64,000 bases of DNA from Lactiplantibacillus paraplantarum. Its GTDB lineage: Bacteria; Bacillota; Bacilli; Lactobacillales; Lactobacillaceae. Location of the stretch: the NCBI RefSeq assembly GCF_003641145.1, contig NZ_CP032744.1:744001-808000 (forward strand), given 5' to 3'. Positions 9,402 through 17,002 of this stretch are shown one piece after another. The translations under genes were made by a program, and so were the position numbers. Below the pieces are notes generated by a model. It was not told where the DNA came from. It worked only from the letters and a program-made list of their open reading frames with translations, and ran no database searches. Position 1 is the first letter of the stretch; each line of letters starts with the position of its first letter.

Positions 9402-9770
9402 CTATGCTTGTGGTTGGCTAAAATGCTTTAATGAAGCTAAGTATAAAGATCCACCAATAATTGCGAGAATGCCGCCAATCCAACCTAAGAATGGAATAAG
9501 CGCGATTGCACCACCGACAATTAGTAAAACGCCTGCTGCAGTACCGACACGCTTATCACCTTTATAATAAATTAATGCAATAATTCCTAGTGCTAAAATA
9601 GCAATTTTTAAGATGTTTAGGAAAGCGGCCGTACCAGATGTACTTGATACCGATCCAGTGGCAGCGTCGTTTAGAACGCCACCAGCAATAAACCAGCCCC
9701 CGAATAATAAGATAATACCGCCAACTAGCCCTACAATCCCGTTAGTAAGTGCTAAATTTTTTGTCTTCAT
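9402..9770 (-). CDS. Small four-helix membrane protein (DUF4064-like)
   Basis: 122-aa hydrophobic protein with about three to four predicted membrane segments (NGIVGLVGGIILLFGGWF; LKIAILALGIIALIYY; a Gly/Ile-rich C-terminal pair). The glycine-rich helical layout and length resemble DUF4064-type small membrane proteins of Firmicutes; this is a resemblance by eye, not a proven match. Positively charged residues lie at both ends. ATG at 9770 has GGGAGGAG 8 bases upstream, so expression is credible. No function can be assigned. It is transcribed alone, convergent with guaA. Confidence 0.65.
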   Translation of the reverse strand: MKTKNLALTNGIVGLVGGIILLFGGWFIAGGVLNDAATGSVSSTSGTAAFLNILKIAILALGIIALIYYKGDKRVGTAAGVLLIVGGAIALIPFLGWIGGILAIIGGSLYLASLKHFSQPQA

Positions 9771-10003
9771 GTTGAAGCTCCTCCCTTTATTAACAGCTTT
9801 TCATGTCGATCAGTTTATTGGACATAAGTTGTTGAAGCCTACCCAAACCATTAATCCCCGTATTGATAGGTTAATTTTTCGTATAAATAAACAAAGGTGA
9901 CCAGTATTCTTGCCGATAAGTAAAATTCCCATAAGCGCGCCCAAGTAACTTGATTCGAACATTAAGATATCTCATCGTAAGGGGGTGACAGTCGCGGTTA
10001 GCC

Positions 10004-10372
10004 TTATTCCCAGAAGATGACGGCCATTGCTACTCGTACTTGTTGGCGTTCTTCTTCCGTAAGTTTTTCGCCCCCGTATGTCATCGAATCCACATGAGCT
10101 GCGAGCAATTCTTTCAAGTCAATGGTATCTTTTCTGGCAATCCATTTAGGTGCGCTATCTTCACCCAGCAGGTAGTCGGTCGTCACATCATATAGCTCTG
10201 CAATCTGTTTAAGCATGTTCAAGTCTGGCTCATTCGTGCCATATTCATAGTTGGCATATCGCTGCATACTGCTCAGCCCTAGTTTCCTGGCCACCTCAGT
10301 TTTTGACCAGTTCCGACTGTCACGAAGATTAATTAGTCTTCGAATGAAGTTGTTTTGTGTTTTTGCTGGCAT
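10004..10372 (-). CDS. XRE-family helix-turn-helix regulator
   Basis: 122-aa regulator. An N-terminal Cro/CI-type HTH (about residues 8-65) has the pattern WSKTEVARKLGL, then YEYGTNEPDLNMLKQIAEL and ends in YDVTTDYLLG, typical of XRE repressors. The C-terminal tail (about 55 residues: DLKELLAAHVDSM, GGEKLTEEERQQV) resembles the tail of phage- and ICE-type repressors that bear an alpha-helical dimerisation segment. ATG at 10372 is used because GGGAG lies 8 bases upstream; a TTG at 10387 overlaps it. It stands alone in AT-rich DNA, so the target is unknown. It could be a remnant of a mobile element, but no other such genes are near. Confidence 0.85.
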   Translation of the reverse strand: MPAKTQNNFIRRLINLRDSRNWSKTEVARKLGLSSMQRYANYEYGTNEPDLNMLKQIAELYDVTTDYLLGEDSAPKWIARKDTIDLKELLAAHVDSMTYGGEKLTEEERQQVRVAMAVIFWE

Positions 10373-10919
10373 GTTATAGTCTCCCAATGAACGTATTGTA
10401 TAATATTTAAACGTAAAATTTATATTTTTAAATAAAAAATTTAATAAATAACTTATTTAAATAAACTATTTAATATAAAGCGTGGTTTATTTATATGAAT
10501 TAATTTTTTATTAATTATAATGCATTCAGGTTGTTGGGACAAAATAGATTGGTATCAAGTGTTATCTAGATGATGGTTCTATTCCTAGGATGCTACTAGA
10601 TTTGGATACGACTTTTCGCCCTTTAATATATACGGAGATGATGATTTGGAATATCGGCAGAGTTCTCCAAACAGATAAATAATTAAAAATAGGTGGTTAG
10701 ACTTAAAACGATCACTGTTTTCTGATGATTGTGATTTTTTAAGATAGACTGGTCAAATAGTGCAATCATAATTTCACTCTGAAGAGGTGATTGTTCACAA
10801 TCAAATGGTCTTCATTATGGTATTATGGCAAGGACACTAGTGGATGTTTAGTCAGCTTGGCGGACTAATCCAAAACGAGCTGAAAAGCTGATGTAAACAT
10901 ATAAGGAGGTTGGAAAATT
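10373..10919. other. AT-rich intergenic region
   Basis: About 550 bases of very AT-rich DNA, extreme between 10400 and 10540. Contains only minute ORFs (for example a 14-codon frame near 10637 starting after CGGAG). I see no convincing gene, RNA or repeat. It must hold the divergent promoters of the XRE and CPBP genes. Confidence 0.5.
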
Positions 10920-11603
10920 TTGAAATCGAATCGTTCTATTGTCACCTGGCTCCTCAATATCGTTAAACTAATTGGTCTATTCGCACTATACCAACTCGCC
11001 ATGATTCCCACGATGATGCCAGCAATTCGACGTGGATTCTCAGCTACGGCAATCTTAGTCGCCGGAGTGGCAAGTTTAGTTTTGCTCGGATTACTCATTT
11101 GGTGGCTGGTAACGATTTATCGTCGCCAAGCGCCAATCGTGACCAATTTATCACGACCGGCACGTCCGGCGTTAACAATAGTGGGCCTATTTATCCTGGT
11201 TGAGTTAGGCAACGTGTTGGCGGGACTTATTGTGAAACAGACTCCTGAAAACCAAGTGATTTTGGACAAGGTATTTACTACTAGCCCAGTCATTAATGTT
11301 GTCCTGATGGCAGTACTGGCACCGATTGTCGAAGAACTGATTTTTCGCGGGCTAATGTATCGCTGGCTATTCCCACGAGTCACGAATCGGGTGACTTTCG
11401 CTGTGGCATTAGTCTTTGCGAGTTTGTTATTTGCATTCGCCCATACGTTATCGTTTAGCCCTGCGCTACTAGCCTACTTACCGATCGCCGTCGTGCTGAC
11501 TTTTACGTACGTGTGGTTCAACGATATTCGCTATAGTATCGCCTTGCACATTATCAATAATTCGTTAGCCATGGTTGGCATGTTGACCTTACTTTCACGG
11601 TAA
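10920..11603 (+). CDS. CPBP family intramembrane glutamic endopeptidase
   Basis: 227-aa multi-spanning membrane protein of the CPBP/Abi (CAAX protease and bacteriocin-processing) family. Motif 1 is EELIFRG (E138, E139, R143), motif 2 is FASLLFAFAH with its catalytic His, and motif 3 is HIINNS. In lactic acid bacteria these proteases often give bacteriocin self-immunity or process membrane proteins. No bacteriocin precursor is adjacent, so the role is open. TTG at 10920 is preceded by AAGGAGG with a 10-base spacer; there is no ATG alternative in frame near the start. Confidence 0.88.
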   Translation: MKSNRSIVTWLLNIVKLIGLFALYQLAMIPTMMPAIRRGFSATAILVAGVASLVLLGLLIWWLVTIYRRQAPIVTNLSRPARPALTIVGLFILVELGNVLAGLIVKQTPENQVILDKVFTTSPVINVVLMAVLAPIVEELIFRGLMYRWLFPRVTNRVTFAVALVFASLLFAFAHTLSFSPALLAYLPIAVVLTFTYVWFNDIRYSIALHIINNSLAMVGMLTLLSR

Positions 11604-11679
11604 AATAGGTTATCCTACCGGTGTAGTAATTAACATGCGCATATTGGTCGCGTGATATGTAATGATTAAAACGATTAGA

Positions 11680-11717
11680 AACAGGCAACGTCCAGATTTT
11701 GGGCGCTGTCTGTTTTA
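11680..11717 (+). terminator. Terminator-like hairpin after the CPBP gene
   Basis: AACAGGCAACGTCC pairs with GGGCGCTGTCTGTT through a 14-bp stem containing G-T wobbles, followed by TTTATT. About 75 bases after the stop. Confidence 0.55.
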
Positions 11718-11832
11718 TTAATAGCGGTGCGGTTGATGTAGTGGTAACGATTGTTTGGTCACTTAATAACATTAAACAGTTCAGTTATATCAAGAATATG
11801 ATTATGATACACTTTTCGATGGAGGTGGCGAG

Positions 11833-12177
11833 ATGCGTACAATTACACCAATTGAGAATAGTCGTCGACATGAAGAGTTTTGTCCACTGGATACAACTTT
11901 GAGTATCTTGTCGGGTAAATGGAAATCAATTATAATCTGTCGGTTAATGGGAAATTCGCAGCGCTTTTCGTCCTTATTAAAAAGCATGCCGGGTTGTACC
12001 AGTCGAATGTTGGCGATGCAACTAAAGGAATTAGTTGCGGATCAGATTGTTAGTCAACAAACGGTCGCTAATCATTCAGTTTATGAGTTAACGAGCACTG
12101 GAGTATCGCTAGTTCCAATCGTTAAAGCAATGGATCGATGGGGAAAGGCTTATCTTGAAACGCTACAGTTGGCGTAG
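11833..12177 (+). CDS. HxlR/YodB-family transcriptional regulator
   Basis: 114-aa winged-helix regulator of the HxlR (DUF24) family. The N-terminal FCPLD motif places a Cys at residue 17, the position used for quinone or redox sensing in YodB/HypR-type members. ILSGKWK and SRMLAMQLKELVADQIV are the family's HTH and recognition helix. HxlR regulators usually control a flavin reductase or exporter nearby. Here the neighbour is the convergent, frameshifted MFS exporter at 12303-13495, which may be its former target. GGAGG is 7 bases upstream of the ATG. Redox sensing is inferred from the Cys only. Confidence 0.88.
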   Translation: MRTITPIENSRRHEEFCPLDTTLSILSGKWKSIIICRLMGNSQRFSSLLKSMPGCTSRMLAMQLKELVADQIVSQQTVANHSVYELTSTGVSLVPIVKAMDRWGKAYLETLQLA

Positions 12178-12234
12178 CTTAGACTGAGTATGGGGCCTCA
12201 TTATTAGCCGCCATTTTCAACACTACTAACAAGC

Positions 12235-12272
12235 AAAAAAACTGCTCGCAGGAATCTTCGGAGCAGTTTTTT
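12235..12272. terminator. Bidirectional terminator between HxlR gene and MFS pseudogene
   Basis: AAAAAACTGCTC / GAGCAGTTTTTT with a 14-base loop; A tract on one side and T tract on the other so it can stop both convergent genes. Confidence 0.85.
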
Positions 12273-12302
12273 AATACGCATTAAAAGCTGAGTGTCTCAA
12301 AG

Positions 12303-13495
12303 CTAATCCGAATAGTGGTTAAGTGCGTTCGCAATCAGTACAGCGCTTAATAAAGCCACGGCCGCCACAATCGTCACTGCGGAAAAGCCAATTTTAGTTA
12401 GAAGCAAGCCACCAGCGGCAGAGCCTAACGTTAAGCCGTAGTATAAAAAAGCACTATTAAATGACATGACAGTTGAACGATTGGACGGCACAATATTAAC
12501 GATTGCTGCGGTTAATGCAGTGACACCCCAGCCTTGAGATAGGGCGAGCGCAACCAGAATGATTAGTAATATTGCTAAATGTTGTCCCCAGATGCCTAAG
12601 GATAAGACTAATGCAGCTGAAGCTAAGCCGTTAATCGTAACGCTGCGCTTTTTACCAATCAGTGCTATGAATTTACCAGCCAAAAAGTTCGCAATGAAAT
12701 TAGCACTACCGTAAGTGATAAAGATGACGCCAGTTTGTGCAGTATTGAAATGAAAGGTAGCTGTTGCAAAAGTACCTAAGAAAGTATAAACGCCGTAAAA
12801 TCCTGTCATCCAAGTTAACGTAATCAGTAGGGCGGCAATGGCGTGCGGGTGTGGGCTAATACTTTAAAGCTTGTAAAGTAACCAGCGGGCTGAATATTTT
12901 GACTCGGCAATGGAGGTACGGCAATCGTCAAAATCAATAACGCAAACAAAGTTAGTACGGATGAGCCCCAGAACGCCATATGCCAACTGCCGAGTTGTGC
13001 TAGCAAAGCACCGAGTGGCACACCGACAGCGATTGATAATGAAAGTGCCGACATAACGATTCCCATAACTTGATCAAGCCGTTGACCATCAAAGTAAGTG
13101 CCAATAAAAGCCCAAACATTGGGGACAAATAAAGCTGCACCGATGCCAGCAATGGCACGGTAAAGATAGAATGTTGTCAAAGAGTTGGCTAGCCCACAAA
13201 GTAGTGTGCCTAATAGGAAAATACTACAGCCACTGATTAGCAAAAAACGTTTATTAAAGCGGTCACCTAATGGGCCGAATAAAGGTGCACCAATGGCATA
13301 ACATAGTGCGTAAACGGTCACCCCGTAAGCTGCGGTGTTCGCGGCTACATTAAGGCTAGTTGCGATGGCGGGGAGCAGTGCCGAAATAATAAACGCGTCG
13401 GCACCAGTGACGAAGACCCCGCAAAAAAGCCCGATAATAAGTAAGCGTTCAGTATGTTGGTTACGGCTAATGATTTGATTGAAGATAGGACTCAC
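12303..13495 (-). pseudogene. MFS drug/arabinose-efflux-type transporter, frameshifted
   Basis: Two adjoining reading frames together encode one 12-helix major facilitator protein of about 395 aa. The 5' part (13495 to 12824) covers helices 1-6 and has the MFS signature GPLGDRFNKR between helices 2 and 3. It runs into TGA after VLAHTRTPLPPY. The 3' part (from about 12845 to 12303) continues in another frame with AIAALLITLTWMTGFYG. A one-base deletion, or gain of two bases (an AC repeat), in the CACACCCGCACG stretch near 12845 explains the break. The start is also poor: GTG at 13495 overlaps the GGAG. Proteins of this type export sugars or drugs. A sequencing error cannot be excluded. Confidence 0.8.
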
Positions 13496-13883
13496 TCCTT
13501 TTGAATTGGCAGCTGTATGTGATAATTAGGAGTCTACGAGCCTCATAACCGAGAAACAAGTGAATAAAAGTATACTAGCGGTTGTCGTTAATCGTATAAG
13601 GATAATGTCACAGAAGTGCAGTTTGTTTTTGAAATAATCAATCTAATTGTTATTAGCTGGCTTTGAATTAGTTACTATTGATGAATGAAATAGTTTTATA
13701 CTATAAAATAAAATTAGTGGTAAGTATTCGAGCTTTGCTCATTTTCAAGCTGGTGATAGAAAAAAGCTGGCTGGACGAGCCTTAAAGCTTGCAACTCAAT
13801 TAACGCAATCGGTTACAAAATGACTAGCATCGTGGCGCCAATGGTTTATAATAATATTTATATTAACTTATGGGAGTGAGTTT
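13496..13883. other. AT-rich intergenic region upstream of the first surface-protein gene
   Basis: About 390 bases with no supportable ORF. A TATAAT at about 13850 (in GGTTTATAATAATA) lies 30 bases before the surface-protein start and is the best -10 candidate; the -35 is weak. Confidence 0.4.
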
Positions 13884-16394
13884 ATGAAAAAACAATTATT
13901 ATATACCAGCATTACCACTGCGGTATTATTCGTGGGGACCCAATTGGGTGTTAATAATGCGCAGGCCGACGCAACGACTGATAATGGCACGGGAAACCAG
14001 ACGACTACTACGAGTGCGACACAGGGGAGCGCTAAGACGGTCACTAATGAACAATTAGCGACCGTCAAACCGACGAGTCAACAGCAGTATCAAACGAATG
14101 TGCAAACTGCTAAGGGGAACGTGGCCGCAGCCAAGAATCAGGTTAACGCTGCGCAAACTAAAGTAGCTACCGCGCAGGGGCAAGTGTCTAATCAAAGTCA
14201 ACTGATTGCGGCCGGACAGAATCAGTACGATGCTGGCAAAGCTCAAGTTGATAGTGCACAACAACAACTTGAGGCTAAAAATCAGGTTGTCGCTAAAGCT
14301 GAAAGTCAAGTCAACGCTGATCAAGCAAAAATTGCGGCAGCGGAACAACAAATTCCGGCTGATCAACAACAAATTGCTACTAATAACGTTGCTATCACCA
14401 ATCAGCCGGCTATCGAAAAGAATGCTCAGGCGACCAAGAACACGGCAGATGCAACTTTGGCTCAAGCTAAAACTGATCAGGCTACGGCCCAGTCCGCGGC
14501 TAAGGTTGCCAACACTGTGACTGCAACGAAACAGGCGGACGTTGACCAGGCGACTACCACCCAACAAAAAGCGGCTACGCTAGTTAACCAAGCCCAAGCG
14601 GCCGTCACGACTGCTCAAGGCGCGGTTAATAAAAATACGCAGGCAATCAGTTCTGCCAAGACAGCGATTCAAAACACTAGTAAGCAAATCAATGCGAATA
14701 AGCAGGCAGTTGCTGGCGCACAAACTAAACTAGCGGCGGCCCAAGCAGCTTTGACGGTAGCTAAACAGCCAACGACCACAACGGAAACTCAGAGCAAGTA
14801 TAGTGCTGCTGAATTTCCTCAATCTGAACTGACAGGGTCGCAAACCGTGACCGTTGCTTATCCAGCAAACGGCAATTATGTGCCCAATGTTGATAAGATT
14901 AATCAGTACATGTTTGACTATATCAATGAGTTACGGGCATTGAACGGACAACCAGCTCTAAAGCAGACCGCAGCGCTACAAAATAATGCGATTGCGCGGG
15001 CCGCGGCTCAAACAGACGGCGGCTTGGATCATACTGGTTCGATTTATGCAGAAAATCTGACTCAGCTGTTCCCAGATTGGTTCCTTAGTGATCAAGAAGT
15101 CGCCTATGAAGCTATCATGGGTTGGTACGATGAATCTAATAACGTTGAGTCGGGCTCATTCGGTCATCGGATCAACTTAATTTATTCAGAGGGTAATGCA
15201 GGCGTGGCGGCTAATTTAGCCAAACATGTCGCTGCTTTTGAAGTTGATAATAGTGGTATGTCTGAAGCAGAATTCAATAAGTATTACAACCTGTTCTACA
15301 CGGCTCACACCGATGCTGCCACCAAGACGAAGGCCTTACCGGCTATTACGTTCAAATATGTACAGACGACACCAGCTGATCCGAAGAAGATTGCCGCGGC
15401 TAACGCAACGTTAAATGCTGCAATGGCAAGTTTAAATGACTTGCAAGATACTGGTAAGTCGTTAGCAACTAAGCTGGCTAACCAAAATGCTAGTTTGCAG
15501 ACGTTACAAAGTCAGACGAGTGGGTTGCAAGCGGCCGTCACGACTAAGCAAGCGCAGGTCAAAGTTGCCGCCGCTAGTCTGGTAACGGCTAATGCTAACT
15601 TGGTGCAAGCCAAAGCACAATTGACAACTGCGCAACGGCAACAATCAGTGGCTGATCAAAGCTTGAAGGCGACAATGGTTAAAACGGCCACGGCCCAAGC
15701 GACTGCTAATCAGGCGGCTAAAAACTTAGCCAGTGCCAAGACATTAGTCGCTGATTTGACGGCAGAAAACTCCCGGTTGGCAGCAGAGATTGAAGCCTTA
15801 CCAGCTCAGATTGCGGCGATGAAAGCTCAAAAAGCGATGCGTGAACAACAAATCACGACTGCCAAGGCGATGCTCGCTCAAGCGCAGGCCCAAGTCGACC
15901 AGGCTAACAAGCAGCTTGCTGTTGAGAAAACACAATTTGATAGTAAAAAGGCCGACTTGGCACAACTTAGGCAAGTGCTTGGCGCCGCCCAAGTTGATTT
16001 AGCCGTCGCTCAAGGTGATTTAACGGCTACCGAGGCCTTCTTGGCACGGGTCGAAGCGAACAAATTTACAACGACAACGGCAATTGCTGACCAAATCTCT
16101 GAAAAAGCAACGGCCGATAAACCGGCCAGCGCAACTATCACGGCATTGCATGGCACAACTGCTAAAGCTACAGTGAATGTCAGTGATGCTGCCAACATGA
16201 CGAATATTAGTGTAGACGCTTCAGCTGGCAATGATTCTAATGCTATCGTGAAAGCAAAACAGCAGTCAACTGGTGCCCAGGCAGCAGTTTTACCGAAAAC
16301 GGGTGAGGAACAGCCGTCAAGAATGCTTGCAGTGGGCTTACTTGCTGCTAGTTTGGCGTTATTCGGTTTAGTAAAGCCACGCAAGCGTGTGTAG
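13884..16394 (+). CDS. LPxTG cell-wall protein, SEC10/PgrA type with CAP-like domain
   Basis: 836-aa secreted protein. A signal peptide (MKKQLLYTSITTAVLF, probable cleavage after NNAQA) is followed by an Ala/Gln-rich coiled coil to about residue 310. A globular CAP/SCP-like domain (about 330-480) follows, then a second coiled coil to about 720, and a sorting signal LPKTGEE with a hydrophobic helix and KPRKRV tail. The architecture is that of the SEC10/PgrA surface-exclusion family. The CAP domain keeps the four cavity residues: His in LDHTG, Glu in AENL, Glu in WYDE and His in FGHR. Sortase anchors it to peptidoglycan. GGGAGTGAG lies upstream of the ATG. Its role here (adhesion, aggregation or conjugation interference) is not known. 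Confidence 0.88.
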   Translation: MKKQLLYTSITTAVLFVGTQLGVNNAQADATTDNGTGNQTTTTSATQGSAKTVTNEQLATVKPTSQQQYQTNVQTAKGNVAAAKNQVNAAQTKVATAQGQVSNQSQLIAAGQNQYDAGKAQVDSAQQQLEAKNQVVAKAESQVNADQAKIAAAEQQIPADQQQIATNNVAITNQPAIEKNAQATKNTADATLAQAKTDQATAQSAAKVANTVTATKQADVDQATTTQQKAATLVNQAQAAVTTAQGAVNKNTQAISSAKTAIQNTSKQINANKQAVAGAQTKLAAAQAALTVAKQPTTTTETQSKYSAAEFPQSELTGSQTVTVAYPANGNYVPNVDKINQYMFDYINELRALNGQPALKQTAALQNNAIARAAAQTDGGLDHTGSIYAENLTQLFPDWFLSDQEVAYEAIMGWYDESNNVESGSFGHRINLIYSEGNAGVAANLAKHVAAFEVDNSGMSEAEFNKYYNLFYTAHTDAATKTKALPAITFKYVQTTPADPKKIAAANATLNAAMASLNDLQDTGKSLATKLANQNASLQTLQSQTSGLQAAVTTKQAQVKVAAASLVTANANLVQAKAQLTTAQRQQSVADQSLKATMVKTATAQATANQAAKNLASAKTLVADLTAENSRLAAEIEALPAQIAAMKAQKAMREQQITTAKAMLAQAQAQVDQANKQLAVEKTQFDSKKADLAQLRQVLGAAQVDLAVAQGDLTATEAFLARVEANKFTTTTAIADQISEKATADKPASATITALHGTTAKATVNVSDAANMTNISVDASAGNDSNAIVKAKQQSTGAQAAVLPKTGEEQPSRMLAVGLLAASLALFGLVKPRKRV

Positions 16395-16430
16395 TTTAAA
16401 ATTTTAAGTTCATATTTCAAAAACAATCAG

Positions 16431-16490
16431 ATAAAACAACCTGAGGCTCAAATATCATTGATTTGATATTTGAGCCTCAGGTTGTTTTAT
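16431..16490. terminator. Very long perfect inverted repeat acting as bidirectional terminator
   Basis: Two perfect 27-bp arms (first arm starts ATAAAACAACCTGAGGCTCA) separated by TTGATT. It lies 37 bases after the surface-protein stop and 36 bases beyond the end of the convergent XRE gene. The outer A/T-rich ends give a poly-U run in both directions. Confidence 0.85.
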
Positions 16491-16525
16491 GGATAAATGT
16501 GTAAAAATATTTATAGCCGATCCAA

Positions 16526-16840
16526 TCATTTATCTTCGGGGGTTCGATTTTGCTGAAATAGATTTAAGAACTGTAGTAACAATCGGACCTCCTCATCCGT
16601 AAAGCCGAGGGTGCTCATCTTTACCGGTAGTTTATCGGAAATCCCGAGTAAGTAGTCCGCCGACGTATCGAGGACAGCGCAAACTTTGATTAGGACTTCA
16701 ATACTGGGATATGTTTTGCCTTGCTCATAAGAGGTAATGGCCCATTTTGAAATGTCGAGTTGTTTTGCCAGCTCAGCTTGAGTCAGTTTCTTTGCTTTTC
16801 TTAACGATTTTAATTTGTCACCAAAATATTCCATTGTCAT
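16526..16840 (-). CDS. XRE-family helix-turn-helix regulator
   Basis: 104-aa Cro/CI-type regulator. The HTH occupies about residues 5-65: LRKAKKLTQAELAKQLDI, WAITSYEQGKTYPS and LDTSADYLLG. A short C-terminal helix (EEVRLLLQFLNLFQQN) may dimerise. It sits, on the opposite strand, exactly between the two SEC10/PgrA-type surface genes and divergent from the second, so it may regulate that promoter region; this is inference from position. The ATG at 16840 lacks a strong binding site; an ATG two codons later is the alternative. Expression may be low. Confidence 0.85.
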   Translation of the reverse strand: MTMEYFGDKLKSLRKAKKLTQAELAKQLDISKWAITSYEQGKTYPSIEVLIKVCAVLDTSADYLLGISDKLPVKMSTLGFTDEEVRLLLQFLNLFQQNRTPEDK

Positions 16841-17002
16841 AATAGCTTAATTCTATAGAAAGAAGTGGTATTTAAAATACAATAATAGCATTGATTATAC
16901 TAAATCAGCTAATATTATGATATTATAAATGCTAGAAAAGGATTTAAAGTACTATTTTTTATAGTGTATTTTGTTAATGCAAGATTATTGGAGGAATTTG
17001 TT

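Noticed and set aside
9205..10919. Possible prophage or integrative element remnant next to guaA, a known integration hotspot
   Set aside because: Only one XRE gene and AT-rich DNA; no integrase, attachment repeats or phage genes.
10904..11603. Bacteriocin immunity locus around the CPBP protease
   Set aside because: No double-glycine precursor, ABC exporter or response regulator nearby.
14055..14567. 170-codon antisense frame opposite the first surface protein
   Set aside because: Arises from the Ala/Gln-rich codons of the coiled coil; no start signals.
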